Assembly (NCBI RefSeq): GCF_025960875.1
Contig: NZ_JAODLR010000012.1
Location: forward strand, 1 to 64,000
Length of the DNA: 64,000 nt
Source of the DNA: Crystallibacter permensis
GTDB lineage: Bacteria; Actinomycetota; Actinomycetes; Actinomycetales; Micrococcaceae
Direction: 5' to 3'
Shown: piece after piece, positions 1 through 8,939 of the stretch
How the letters are laid out: every line of letters starts with the position of its first letter
How positions within the stretch are numbered: the stretch's first letter is position 1
The notes under the pieces: model-generated
Told to the model about the DNA's origin: nothing
Database searches by the model: none
The model's input: only the letters and a program-made list of their open reading frames with translations
Made by a program: the position numbers and the translations under genes

Positions 1-29
1 CCACCTGGGCCAAGTAGCCAGAAAACCAC

Positions 30-950
30 CTACGAATAACGCCGGAATCCCCGCAAACACGGGGATTCCGGCGTCTCAGACAGACGTAACTTCGGGCTAG
101 GGGCCACCGGCACGGATCGGGGAGGGGGCATGAGGGTTGCCGCGTCAAGGAGGTTCTTCGTGCAGGCTGTTTTCGGATCCGTTAGAACAGCTCTCGCCCG
201 TCCCGACTCTCGGATGCGTCCGGCGTCCATTACCACCACCCGATCGGCGAATGCGGCGACGGTGGCGAGGTTGTGGGTGATGTAGAGAACACCCAGTCCG
301 CGTTCATGCCGCTCTCGATCGATCAGTTGCAGGATTTGCCGTTCGAGCACTTTGTCCAGGGCAGACGTCGGCTCGTCTGCCAACAACAACTCCGGCCGCC
401 CGGCCAGGGCGAGGGCCATCATGGCTCTTTGGGCCATGCCTCCGGACAGTTGATGCGGATATGCCAACGCGCAAGAGGCAGGATCTTCCAAGCCCGCTTC
501 AGCCAGCAGATCCTTCGCCCGTGCTTTGGCGTTCCGTCCCCGGAGCCCTTGATGGAGCTTCAGCGGTTCCGCCAGGTGGTTGCCGATGGTCCGTCGCGGG
601 TTGAACATCCGTTTGGGCTGCTGGTAGAGCATGCCGATCCGGCCGCCGCGGATGCGGTTCAGGTCAGCCTCGCGGGATTGTGCCAGATCCAGCCCGTTCA
701 ACCGGATCGCCCCTGAATCGATGCGCACCTGCGGGGGCAGCAGTCTCAGGACGGACATTGCGGTCATCGTCTTGCCGCTCCCTGAAGGGCCGACCAGGGC
801 CACGAATTCACCCGGGGCCACGGAGAGGTCGATGCCGGAAAGGACCGGCCGGGACACAATGCCGTCCAGATACCTGCCTGCGGCATTCCGTTCAGCCAGG
901 GGCGCCTGATGGTTGAGGTGCAGCTGTTCGATGATCAGGCCTTCAAGCAT
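30..950 (-). CDS. ABC transporter ATPase (DppD/NikD type)
   Basis: ATP-hydrolysing subunit of a family-5 (peptide/nickel/metallophore) importer, acting on the inner membrane face. Visible motifs: Walker A GPSGSGKT (about residue 54), signature LSGGMAQR (about 168), Walker B LLLADEPTSALD and the switch His in YITHN. The 306-residue length fits DppD/NikD. Its ATG overlaps the end of the upstream permease gene by 8 bp, so translation is probably coupled. Only one ATPase is visible, while these importers normally carry two; the second may lie beyond the window edge. The last 14 or so codons run through a perfect hairpin (40-73), which is odd; the C-terminal tail after about residue 275 is not conserved-looking. 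Confidence 0.9.
   Translation of the reverse strand: MLEGLIIEQLHLNHQAPLAERNAAGRYLDGIVSRPVLSGIDLSVAPGEFVALVGPSGSGKTMTAMSVLRLLPPQVRIDSGAIRLNGLDLAQSREADLNRIRGGRIGMLYQQPKRMFNPRRTIGNHLAEPLKLHQGLRGRNAKARAKDLLAEAGLEDPASCALAYPHQLSGGMAQRAMMALALAGRPELLLADEPTSALDKVLERQILQLIDRERHERGLGVLYITHNLATVAAFADRVVVMDAGRIRESGRARAVLTDPKTACTKNLLDAATLMPPPRSVPVAPSPKLRLSETPESPCLRGFRRYS
40..73 (-). terminator. Hairpin at the end of the ABC importer operon
   Basis: Perfect 14-bp inverted repeat (CGCCGGAATCCCCG) with a 6-base loop. On the minus strand it is followed by TTATTCG, a weak T-rich tract. It lies just before the stop codon of the ATPase gene, inside the reading frame, rather than after it. This is a plausible intrinsic terminator ending the importer operon. 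Confidence 0.55.
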
Positions 951-1788
951 TCGGTGCCGCCTGTGAAGAGGTTGTGGTCAGTAAGAGTCGGCTGCTGGTC
1001 ATGTGCGACAGCCGCTGGCCGATGAGGGTAACGCAGAGCGCGACGATGAAGATCACCAGCCCGGGTGCGAGGATCGTCAGCGGCGATCTAAGCGCGTACG
1101 GCTGTGCAGCGGCCAGCATGGACCCCCAGTCCGACTGCGGCGGCTGCACCCCCAGACCGAGGTAGGAAAGAGCACCGACGTTGATCAGCAGCTGTCCGAA
1201 CCGGAGCGTTGCCTGCCCGAGCAGGGGAGCGGCGAGATGGGGCAGGATGTGGCGAAGAATGATGAACGAGGGGGAGCATCCGAGCACGCGGGCAGCCTCA
1301 GTGAATCCGCGTGCGGAGACGTCGTAGGCAAGCGCGCGTGCCAGCCGGGCGAAAGGCGTCCAGCCAGTCACGGTCAGCGCCAGCAGGAGGGACGGATAAC
1401 CGGTCCCCAGCGCGGCGACCAGAAACAAAGCGATCACCATTTCCGGCAGTGCCAGGAGGACGTCGTTGGTACGGGTGAAGAACTCATCGAGCCAGCCTCG
1501 GCGGCGGGCACTGATGACGCCGATCGCTGTGCCGACGACGCCGGTCAGTATTGTTGCCAGAGCTGCGATGGTCAGCGAGAACCGTCCGCCGTCGAGCAGT
1601 CGGCTGAAGGTGTCCCGGCCGAGGTGGTCCGTGCCCAACCAATGGGCTGAACTGGGCGGGGCCAGCCTGGCTGCCAGGTCCTGTTCCGCGGGCGGGTAGG
1701 GGCTAATCCACGGGGACAGCGCCACTGACAGCACGACGAGGGCCAGAATTATTGTTGCTGCCATGATGAGTGCGTGCCGTTTACGCAT
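943..1788 (-). CDS. ABC transporter permease (DppC/NikC type)
   Basis: Second membrane subunit of the family-5 importer, 281 residues. It has an N-terminal transmembrane segment (residues 9-27), a short soluble stretch ending in the typical HWLGTDHLGRD motif, and then five further hydrophobic segments. The ATG overlaps the stop of the preceding permease by 8 bp and its own stop overlaps the ATPase start by 8 bp, giving a tightly coupled operon SBP-permease-permease-ATPase. The HxLGTDxxGRD motif is a hallmark of DppC/OppC/NikC proteins. The substrate cannot be read from this subunit. Confidence 0.9.
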   Translation of the reverse strand: MRKRHALIMAATIILALVVLSVALSPWISPYPPAEQDLAARLAPPSSAHWLGTDHLGRDTFSRLLDGGRFSLTIAALATILTGVVGTAIGVISARRRGWLDEFFTRTNDVLLALPEMVIALFLVAALGTGYPSLLLALTVTGWTPFARLARALAYDVSARGFTEAARVLGCSPSFIILRHILPHLAAPLLGQATLRFGQLLINVGALSYLGLGVQPPQSDWGSMLAAAQPYALRSPLTILAPGLVIFIVALCVTLIGQRLSHMTSSRLLLTTTSSQAAPNA

Positions 1789-2722
1789 GGTGCATCCTGA
1801 GGCGGGGATTGAGGAGTCGGTGGATCAGGTCGGCTGTTGTCGTGAGTACGACGGCGAGTCCGACGACGATGACGACGCCGCCCTGCGCCAGGGGAATGTC
1901 GCTGTTGAGCACGGCATCGTATAACAAGCGTCCCATCCCCGGGATGGCAAAGATGACCTCCACGATGACTGATCCCCCCAGCAGACCGGCGAACCACACG
2001 GCCACCATGGTGGTCAGGGGCAGCAGGCTGTTGGGTATCACATGCTTCCACACTGCCTGGGAGTAGCTGAGTCCGCGGCTTCGGGCAGCGGTGACGTGCT
2101 CCGCCCCCAACGCGTCCAGCATCCCTTCGCGCACCGCTGAGGTGAAATAGCTTGTAGGACGCAGGGCGAGCACGGCAACGGGCAGAATGACGGAGGCAGG
2201 GCCCTCCCAGCCAGCGGAGGGCAGCAGCGAAAGTTTCAGTGCGAAGACGAGCACGAGCATCGGCGCCAGCCAGTATTCCGGCAGCGCGATGAAGGCCTGG
2301 GTGACAGTGGTGATGAGCCTGTCGGCCGTGCGGCCCTCCTGCAAGGCAGCGGCGATTCCCAACACGACAGCGATTGCGGCAGCCACGCCCAGGGTTACGA
2401 CGACCAGGCTCAGCGTGATCCAGAAGGCAGGCAGGACCTGGTCGATCACAGGTGTGCGGCTAGTGTAGGACAGGCCCATGTCTCCGCTGCCCAGCCGGCC
2501 CAGCCACCGCAGATACTGCACCCATAGGGGATCCTGAAGACCCAGCTCGACCGTCAGAGCCTGGACTGCGGAGTCATCGATCACGTCTCCGGCCACACGG
2601 GTGCGGATGATCTTCCGCACCGCGTCCCCGGGTGTCACATAGGGAATGAGGAAGACCACGAAAGACGCCAGAAGAACCGTGATGCCCAAGGTGGCTGTTC
2701 TCCGGGCGAGGAACATCATCAT
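1781..2722 (-). CDS. ABC transporter permease (DppB/NikB type)
   Basis: First membrane subunit of the importer, about 313 residues. The frame stays open further upstream, but the added residues are Arg/Ser/His-rich and overlap the binding-protein gene. I therefore start at the first of three consecutive ATGs (MMMFLARR), which has AGGAAC and AAGG sequences just upstream. The N-terminal segment FLARRTATLGITVLLASFVVFLIP and the following P-G-D region are typical of DppB/OppB. Six hydrophobic segments are visible. The gap to the binding-protein gene is 43 bp. Confidence 0.88.
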   Translation of the reverse strand: MMMFLARRTATLGITVLLASFVVFLIPYVTPGDAVRKIIRTRVAGDVIDDSAVQALTVELGLQDPLWVQYLRWLGRLGSGDMGLSYTSRTPVIDQVLPAFWITLSLVVVTLGVAAAIAVVLGIAAALQEGRTADRLITTVTQAFIALPEYWLAPMLVLVFALKLSLLPSAGWEGPASVILPVAVLALRPTSYFTSAVREGMLDALGAEHVTAARSRGLSYSQAVWKHVIPNSLLPLTTMVAVWFAGLLGGSVIVEVIFAIPGMGRLLYDAVLNSDIPLAQGGVVIVVGLAVVLTTTADLIHRLLNPRLRMHHA

Positions 2723-2765
2723 TCGGGACCTTGTTCCTGCTGGATCCCCGCCGTGCCGCTCATCC

Positions 2766-4313
2766 TCATGATGCGGGCTTCGTCGTTTCCGCCCGGAGCA
2801 CGTAGCGTGAGAGCGGGTCCTGGATGTAGGACTGCAGATCCGTACGGACCGCGTCAACGGCCTGTTCGTTCACGAGCCAGATGTTGACGGCCTGCTCCTG
2901 AAGGATCTGCCCTGCTTCGGAGTACAGCCGGTAGCGGTCCTCGGTGTCAGCGGTCTCGGCCGCCTGCGCGATGAGCTTGTCGTAGTCCTCGTCACAGAAA
3001 TGGCTCAGGTTGTAACTACCTTCGCAGGTGTAGTCGGCCGTGAGGAAGCCGATCGGGTCGGCGATGTCGATCAGGCGGTTACGCTGGCTCAGCACCATGT
3101 CGTAGTTACCTGCCAGCAGATCCGGTTCCACCGCGGCGTATTCCTTGGTCTGGATGGTAACCGGGACGCCGACACTCTTCAGGTTCGCCTGGATTACCGT
3201 CGCGACGTCCGCGAACTCCGCACGTTCCACGATAGCGATGATTTCCAGCGGCCGCTCTACGGTATATCCGACGGCAGTGAGCAGTTCCTTGGCCGCCTTC
3301 AGATCCTGCCCTTGAGGCTCAATATTTTTTGTCGCCCAGGGCTCCGACGGGGCAAACGGCCCGCTGGAGGCAATAGCAGCCCCTTCGTACACGCTGCCGG
3401 CGAGTGCATCCAGATCAAGTGCCGAGCGGATGGCCTTGCGGAAGTCGACGTCGTCGAACGGGGCCCTGCCGTTGTTCATGTACAGCGTTGCCGTCCGCGG
3501 CGAATCCGCCTTGAGGACCTTCACGCCGGAATCTGCCTCCAGCGTGGACAGACTTGAAACCGGAACGGAGAGGGAAACATCGGCTTCACCTGTCTGAACC
3601 TGAGCCGCACGGGTCGCCCCATCCGTGATGAACCGAACCTCGGCGCCGGCAAGTTGAACCTGCCCGCCCCAGTAGTTCTCATTCCGCTCCAGTGTCAGGG
3701 ACTGCTTCGGCTTTTCAGAGACGGGAGTGAACGGCCCAGTGCAGTGACCGAAGGGATCGACAGCATCGTCTTCGAATGCGGCCGGCGACAGGACACCCGT
3801 GTTGACACTGGCTAGCCGGTACGGGACCAGCGGACTCTCGCTCGGAGTGGTGATCCTGACCGTACTATCGTCGATCGACTTAATACCGCTGACTACCGTC
3901 GGGCTGAAAGCCCGAGCCGGAACCTCCGCTTCAAGGACATGATTCAGCGATGCAACCACGGTTTCCGCGGTCAGCTCGGAACCGTCCTGGAACTGCACCC
4001 CTTCACGGATCGTGAAGTCCCACTCGGTGGGAGCGACCTGCTTCCATTCGGTGGCCAGCGAGGGCACGACCTTTCCCTGTTTCTCGTCGTACCTGGTAAG
4101 GGTCTCGAGGCATCCGGACAGGGACAGAATGTAGGCGGAATCGCTCTCCAAAGCCCAACCGGCCACAGGAGCACGGAAATTATCCACGACAATTCGCTGG
4201 TCACCGCTGGCAGAAGATTCGGCTCCTCCTGCCCCACCACTGAATCCGCAACCTGACAGTGCAAGAAGGGCCACGAAGCCCATGGATGCCGATAACGGGA
4301 GCAGAGCGCGCAC
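2766..4313 (-). CDS. Family-5 extracellular solute-binding lipoprotein
   Basis: Substrate receptor of the importer, 515 residues, anchored outside the membrane. The start is GTG with AGGTGG about six bases upstream. The signal peptide ends in lipobox LSGC (Cys about residue 22), followed by a Gly/Ser linker. The body has the SBP_bac_5 layout (YEKQGKVVPSLATEW-like opening, ITTPSESPLVPYRLASV, NENYWGG). Family members bind peptides, Ni chelates, haem or opine metallophores. The iron box 70 bp upstream favours an iron- or metallophore-linked substrate. That is an inference from regulation; no biosynthetic genes are nearby. Confidence 0.88.
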   Translation of the reverse strand: MRALLPLSASMGFVALLALSGCGFSGGAGGAESSASGDQRIVVDNFRAPVAGWALESDSAYILSLSGCLETLTRYDEKQGKVVPSLATEWKQVAPTEWDFTIREGVQFQDGSELTAETVVASLNHVLEAEVPARAFSPTVVSGIKSIDDSTVRITTPSESPLVPYRLASVNTGVLSPAAFEDDAVDPFGHCTGPFTPVSEKPKQSLTLERNENYWGGQVQLAGAEVRFITDGATRAAQVQTGEADVSLSVPVSSLSTLEADSGVKVLKADSPRTATLYMNNGRAPFDDVDFRKAIRSALDLDALAGSVYEGAAIASSGPFAPSEPWATKNIEPQGQDLKAAKELLTAVGYTVERPLEIIAIVERAEFADVATVIQANLKSVGVPVTIQTKEYAAVEPDLLAGNYDMVLSQRNRLIDIADPIGFLTADYTCEGSYNLSHFCDEDYDKLIAQAAETADTEDRYRLYSEAGQILQEQAVNIWLVNEQAVDAVRTDLQSYIQDPLSRYVLRAETTKPAS

Positions 4314-4382
4314 AAAACCACCTAAAGTTCAGCGTCTACAAAAACGTTTGGAGACGATAGCGAATAGCCGAATGGCCACAGG

Positions 4383-4401
4383 TGAGTGTAGGCTAACCTA
4401 A
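4383..4401 (-). promoter_or_regulatory. IdeR/DtxR-type iron box
   Basis: Read on the minus strand the 19-mer is TTAGGTTAGCCTACACTCA. It matches the palindromic DtxR/IdeR consensus TTAGGTTAGCCTAACCTAA at 16 of 19 positions, with the first 13 perfect. It sits 70-88 bp upstream of the GTG of the binding-protein gene, a good position to overlap the promoter. The rest of the gap up to 4558 shows nothing else I recognise. Confidence 0.65.
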
Positions 4402-4558
4402 TTTCGCTGTCTAGCGGCATAGGAAATAACGCGTAATGAGAGTTAGAGGAACACCGTCCCGGGAATTCGATTTGCCGCCGCCTCCCCGCCTAATTGACTC
4501 GCTCTGTTATCGGCGGTGAAAGTCTCCCGTCTTCAGCCCCCGATATGTACGCGGTGAA

Positions 4559-5052
4559 TCATTGGTTGGCGCGCAGTTGGGACCAGAAGCGCCGTCCGGG
4601 GTCCGGGTCAACTCGGAAGCGCTGGGCGTAGCGTTCGTGAACTTCTCCCATGACTCCTGCGCCGCCTCCTCGGACAGGTACCCGCCGGCGAGGTGGGCAT
4701 CAAGACGCGAGAGGTGGCTCTCCCATCCTGCGCTGTCGGGGTGCCCTCGTCGAAGGCGTGGGTAAAGACCAAGCGGCAGCCTTCCTCGTCCGGGGCCAGT
4801 TCAAGGCTGTATTCATCACCGTTGAAGAGCCATTTCAGGATGCGGGGCGGATCGACTTCGATGACCTCGCCGGTCATGCCGTATGCCTCAAGCTTCTCCC
4901 CGACGGCCGGTGTCCATTGGGCGACCGCTGGGAACCAGCACTCAAGTTCTGCCGCTGGCTGCCCGCCACGCACGCTCGACCGGGTGGGGGAGGGCTCGTT
5001 CAAAGCGCAGGGCGAGTCGACCGTTGATCGTTTCGAGGGTTCCGTTGGGCAT
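4559..5052 (-). pseudogene. SRPBCC/AHSA1-family protein, frameshifted
   Basis: The ATG at 5052 has a good ribosome site (AAGGAG, 5 bases). The start reads MPNGTLETINGRLALRFERA, a typical AHSA1 (Aha1-like, START-fold) opening. Continuity then needs three frame changes: near 4950-4970 (into ELECWFPAVAQWTP), near 4730 (into WESHLSRLDAHLAGGYLSEE) and near 4645 (into EVHERYAQRF, ending RRFWSQLRAN before TGA at 4559). All three minus-strand frames carry parts of the protein. This is a decayed gene unless the region has clustered sequencing errors. Such proteins usually pair with an ArsR regulator, as here. Confidence 0.8.
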
Positions 5053-5365
5053 GGGTTCTCCTTTAGGTGTCGTTCAAGGTTGTCGAGGCAACTGGACCAG
5101 AGCAGTCGGTAGGGCTCCAGCCACTGGTCGACCTCTGCGAGGGGGCCCGCACGCAATGCATAAAGACGTTGCTTGTCCGCTGCGCGCACCACGACAAGCC
5201 CTGCCTCGCGTAGCACCTTCAGGTGCTTAGAGACGCCAGGCTGGCTAAGTCCGAGATGCGCCACCAGTTCTCCGGCGGCCGTTCCCCATTGCGGAGCAGA
5301 TCGAGGATCGGCGCAGACCGCCGGTCCCCTGACACCTCGCTGCCGGATAAACCGGCCAGCGCCAT
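5050..5365 (-). pseudogene. ArsR-family regulator, frameshifted
   Basis: Winged-helix repressor remnant just upstream of the AHSA1-like gene. The clear core is ELVAHLGLSQPGVSKHLKVL, then REAGLVVVRAADKQRLYALR and a C-terminal WLEPYRLLWSSCLDNLERHL. The likely ATG at 5365 opens a frame (MALAGLSGSEVS...ILDLLRNGER) that must shift by one base near 5275 to join the core. The usual LSDPTRR motif before ILDLL is damaged. The 3' end runs into the next gene without its own obvious stop. A functional product is unlikely. Confidence 0.78.
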
Positions 5366-5898
<533 letters not shown>

Positions 5899-6228
5899 AT
5901 GCATTCGCACAGCGAGGAAGCAAAATACATGTCCGATATCAAGGACGCTGTGCCGGAGATGGTTGAGGCGTTCTTCGGATTCGATAAGGCGGTGTTCAAC
6001 AAGAACACCGGCAACCTTGACCCGGCGACCCGCGAGCTGATCGCGGTCGGGGTCGCTGTAACCACGCAGTGCCATTTCTGCATTGAGGATCACGCCAAGC
6101 GTGCGGTCAAGGCCGGCGCGTCCAAGGCCGATGTCGCTGAAGCGGTAATGGTGGCGGCCGCTCTGCGTGCCGGCGGCGGCGTTACGCACGGGTGGAAGGC
6201 GATGAAGAGCATCGCTGAAGCCGAGTAA
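5899..6228 (+). CDS. Carboxymuconolactone decarboxylase/AhpD-like protein
   Basis: Small alpha-helical protein of 109 residues with the AhpD-type redox motif CHFC followed by IEDHAKRAVKAG, then AVMVAAALRAGGGVTHGW. These proteins act as thiol-dependent peroxidase partners or decarboxylases in the cytoplasm; the CxxC with the nearby His favours the AhpD-like redox role. I start at ATG 5899 (MHSHSEEAKYMSD). The frame is open to 5833, but that ATG lies inside the palindrome and the extra 22 residues are not family-like. AAAGGG lies upstream of the chosen start. The substrate is unknown. Confidence 0.82.
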   Translation: MHSHSEEAKYMSDIKDAVPEMVEAFFGFDKAVFNKNTGNLDPATRELIAVGVAVTTQCHFCIEDHAKRAVKAGASKADVAEAVMVAAALRAGGGVTHGWKAMKSIAEAE

Positions 6229-6423
6229 TTCCGCTTCCTTCGTGAACACTTCCGTCAGCCCGTACCAATGTGAAAACGGGCCGCCCGGGGGAGCTTCACA
6301 AAGTGGAGTCTGGAGTGCTCGCTCAGGCAGCAGTTCCATGTCTCCGAGGGGCGGAGGGCTCCACGGGCGGGGGACAGCCCGGATGAATAAGGCAAACTTC
6401 CCGGTAGCTGATGAAGGAGAAGT

Positions 6424-7872
6424 GTGGCAATAAGGAATAGGCGGCAGGCTGGCGTGATGCCCCTGCTGGTGATCGCGACGGCCCAGCTGATGCTGGTGCT
6501 CGATGACTCGATCGTGAACATCGCGCTGCCGAGCATTCAACGGGAGCTGGGCGTGGATGCCGTGCATCTGCCCTGGATCGTCAACGCCTACATCCTCGCG
6601 TTCGGCGCCCTTCTGCTGCTGGGCGGCCGGACCGGTGACTTATGGGGCCGGCGCCGCACCCTGCAGCTGGGCATCGCGGTCTTCGTTCTGGCCTCACTGG
6701 CCGGAGGCCTCGGGCAGAACACGGAGATGCTCATTATCGCCCGCGCCGCACAGGGCGCGGGGGCAGCGATGATCGCGCCCAACGCCCTGGCGCTGATCGC
6801 CACGACGTTCGCGGACCGCAAGACGCGCGACACTGCCTTGTCCCTCTACGCGGCGATGTCCGCCCTTGGCATCGTCATCGGACTGCTGCTCGGCGGCGTC
6901 CTGACGGACACCCTCGGCTGGCGGTGGGTGTTCTTCATCAACATTCCCATCGGCCTGCTCGTGCTCCTGGGCAGCCGTACCCTCGTCGCCGCCAACCGCC
7001 ACCAGGGGCGGCTCGGCATTATCGGCGGGGTGCTCGGCACCGGCGGCATGGTCTCGCTCGTGTACTCCATCACCCGGTTCGGCGAGGCCGGAATCACCGA
7101 CCCGACCGCGCTGCTCCTGCTCGGCGCCGCCGTCGTCCTGCTCGTCGTCTTCACTCTCACGCAGGCCCGCAGCCGCCACCCACTGGTCCCGCTGAGCCTG
7201 TTCCGGGACCGCAACCGCGCCGGCGCCTATGCGTCCATGCTGCTGCTGGCCATCGGCCCCATGGGCTCCTTCTACGTCATCACCCTCTACCTCCAGCAGG
7301 TCCAGCAGTTCAGCCCACTCCAAACCGGTGCGGCCTGGTTGCCGTTCGCTGCCGGGCTCGTGCTCGGCGCCGGTGCCGCCCCGAAACTGCTGCTGCGGAT
7401 CGCTCCGCGCTACGTCGCCGGAGCAGGGGCGCTCCTCAGCGCCCTGGCTGCACTCTGGTTCTCCGCCATCGAGGTGGCCTCCGGCTACTGGCTGCATCTG
7501 GCACCGGCTATGTTCGTCCTCGCGCTCGGATTCGGCCTCGGCGTCATCGCGCTCACCCAGGCGGCCGTCTACCGTGTCGACCCCGGCAAGGCCGGCATTG
7601 CCTCGGCACTGCTCAACTCAGCCCAGCAGATCGGCGTCGCGCTCGGCCTGGCCCTGCTGGCCGGAATCGCCGCCACCGTTTCCGCCCGGCAGGAGTACGC
7701 AGATGCCGCCACAAGCGCCGCCCTCACCGCCGGCTATAGCACCGCCCTAACAGCCGCGGCCGGTCTACTGGTCACCGCAGGAGTACTGGCACTTGCCATG
7801 CTTAACCCCCGCCCTACCCCCGAACACGAAAAGCCCGGCGTGATGGCGGACGCGGCCGGACCCACTACCTGA
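6424..7872 (+). CDS. DHA2-family MFS drug transporter
   Basis: Proton-driven multidrug exporter with 14 predicted membrane segments, 482 residues. The first helix carries LDDSIVNIALPSIQRELG, the DHA2/EmrB-QacA signature, followed by GGRTGDLWGRRR (motif A, loop 2-3) and GWRWVFFINIPIG (helix 5-6). The start is GTG with AAGGAG six bases upstream. It stands alone, with 195 bp of unassigned sequence before it and no regulator of its own unless the decayed ArsR served. The drug range cannot be inferred. Confidence 0.9.
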   Translation: MAIRNRRQAGVMPLLVIATAQLMLVLDDSIVNIALPSIQRELGVDAVHLPWIVNAYILAFGALLLLGGRTGDLWGRRRTLQLGIAVFVLASLAGGLGQNTEMLIIARAAQGAGAAMIAPNALALIATTFADRKTRDTALSLYAAMSALGIVIGLLLGGVLTDTLGWRWVFFINIPIGLLVLLGSRTLVAANRHQGRLGIIGGVLGTGGMVSLVYSITRFGEAGITDPTALLLLGAAVVLLVVFTLTQARSRHPLVPLSLFRDRNRAGAYASMLLLAIGPMGSFYVITLYLQQVQQFSPLQTGAAWLPFAAGLVLGAGAAPKLLLRIAPRYVAGAGALLSALAALWFSAIEVASGYWLHLAPAMFVLALGFGLGVIALTQAAVYRVDPGKAGIASALLNSAQQIGVALGLALLAGIAATVSARQEYADAATSAALTAGYSTALTAAAGLLVTAGVLALAMLNPRPTPEHEKPGVMADAAGPTT

Positions 7873-7975
7873 GGAACCGAACCATCACCTGAGAACCTCG
7901 TCCGCTCCGGGACGAGCGTGGCCGCAACCGTTCAGATCTGGATCCGAAGAGGCATAAGAACCAACGGCAACAATG

Positions 7976-8800
7976 CTAGTGCTGCGGCTGCTGCCAGGCA
8001 CGATATAGCGCGGGGCGGCGGTCACGGAGGTAGGGCACGTGGCGGCGGGCCGCGGCGACGTCGTCGGCCGTGATGTCTGCCCACAGAACTTCGAACACCG
8101 TGTCGGTTCCTGCCTGGGCGAGCAGTGCGCCATCGGGGCCAACGATCACGCTGAGGCCGCCAAGCAACAACTCCTGGCCGGCGTCCGCGGGCAACGCCCC
8201 CGTGTGGTTGGCGTAGGCGATGGCCAGTTGGCTTTCCAGTGCCCGGGCCCGCAACAGGACTCCGGGCACGTCCTGGAAGCCGGAACCGAGTGCCGTCGGC
8301 ACCAGCGCCACGTCCGCGCCGGCATCGGCCAAGGCCCGGACGGGCTCGGGGAACTCGACGTCGTAGCAGATCAGCAGGCCCACCTGGGTGCCCTCAAAGT
8401 CCACGGCCGACGGCGCATCTTCGCCGGGCACGAAAACTTGCTGTTCTTCCCGATCGAACAAATGCACCTTGGCGTACCGGAGGAGCTCATTCCCTGCGCG
8501 GTCCAGCAACGCAGCGGTAATGTGCCAGCCGTCGTTCTCGGCTGGTGCCGGTGCACTGTAGACCAGCCCGACCCGGTGTTCGCGTGCGATCCGGGCGGCG
8601 CCGTCGTCGATGGCGCGGGACAACTCGGGACCCAGGGAGGACTGAATGGCCAAAGGTGCGTAGCCGCAGATGAACAGTTCAGGGGTAACCAAGACATCGG
8701 CTCCGGCTGCCTTCGCCTCGGCGGCGGCACGAGACACCAGAGCAAGATTTCCCGCGACGTCCAGCACCTCGCCGGCAGCCTGCATCACCGCGATCCGCAT
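7976..8800 (-). CDS. Carbon-nitrogen hydrolase (nitrilase superfamily)
   Basis: Cytoplasmic amidase/nitrilase-fold enzyme of 274 residues. The catalytic triad is visible: Glu41 in TPELF, Lys111 in YAKVHLF and Cys145 in LLICYDVEFPE. The Arg/Tyr-rich end (YLRDRRPALYR) is typical of the omega-amidase-like and R-amide hydrolase branches. The ribosome site is GAAGGAGG, a few bases before the ATG. It is divergent from the DapA-family gene with 139 bp between, so the two may share a control region. Substrate uncertain: an amide or nitrile of a small carboxylate. Confidence 0.85.
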   Translation of the reverse strand: MRIAVMQAAGEVLDVAGNLALVSRAAAEAKAAGADVLVTPELFICGYAPLAIQSSLGPELSRAIDDGAARIAREHRVGLVYSAPAPAENDGWHITAALLDRAGNELLRYAKVHLFDREEQQVFVPGEDAPSAVDFEGTQVGLLICYDVEFPEPVRALADAGADVALVPTALGSGFQDVPGVLLRARALESQLAIAYANHTGALPADAGQELLLGGLSVIVGPDGALLAQAGTDTVFEVLWADITADDVAAARRHVPYLRDRRPALYRAWQQPQH

Positions 8801-8939
8801 CCGGTCCTCCTTCTATATTTAAGTACCCGCCTTAATTAGCCTAAGCGGAAACGGCGCAGCACCGCAGGATAAACTGCACCTTCCCCGAGTCGCGCAGGGA
8901 TGAAACGTACAGGACCCTCGACCAACAGGAGAGACAACG
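8801..8939. promoter_or_regulatory. Divergent promoter region (nitrilase / DapA-like)
   Basis: 139 bp between divergent starts. The A/T-rich stretch 8814-8843 (with TATATTTAAG and TTAATTAG) stands out from the GC-rich surroundings and probably holds the promoter of the leftward gene. I cannot define hexamers with confidence. Confidence 0.4.

Noticed and set aside
8830-8850. TTAGCCTAA core near 8835 as a second iron box.
   Set aside because: Only about 12 of 19 positions match, with both outer arms poor.
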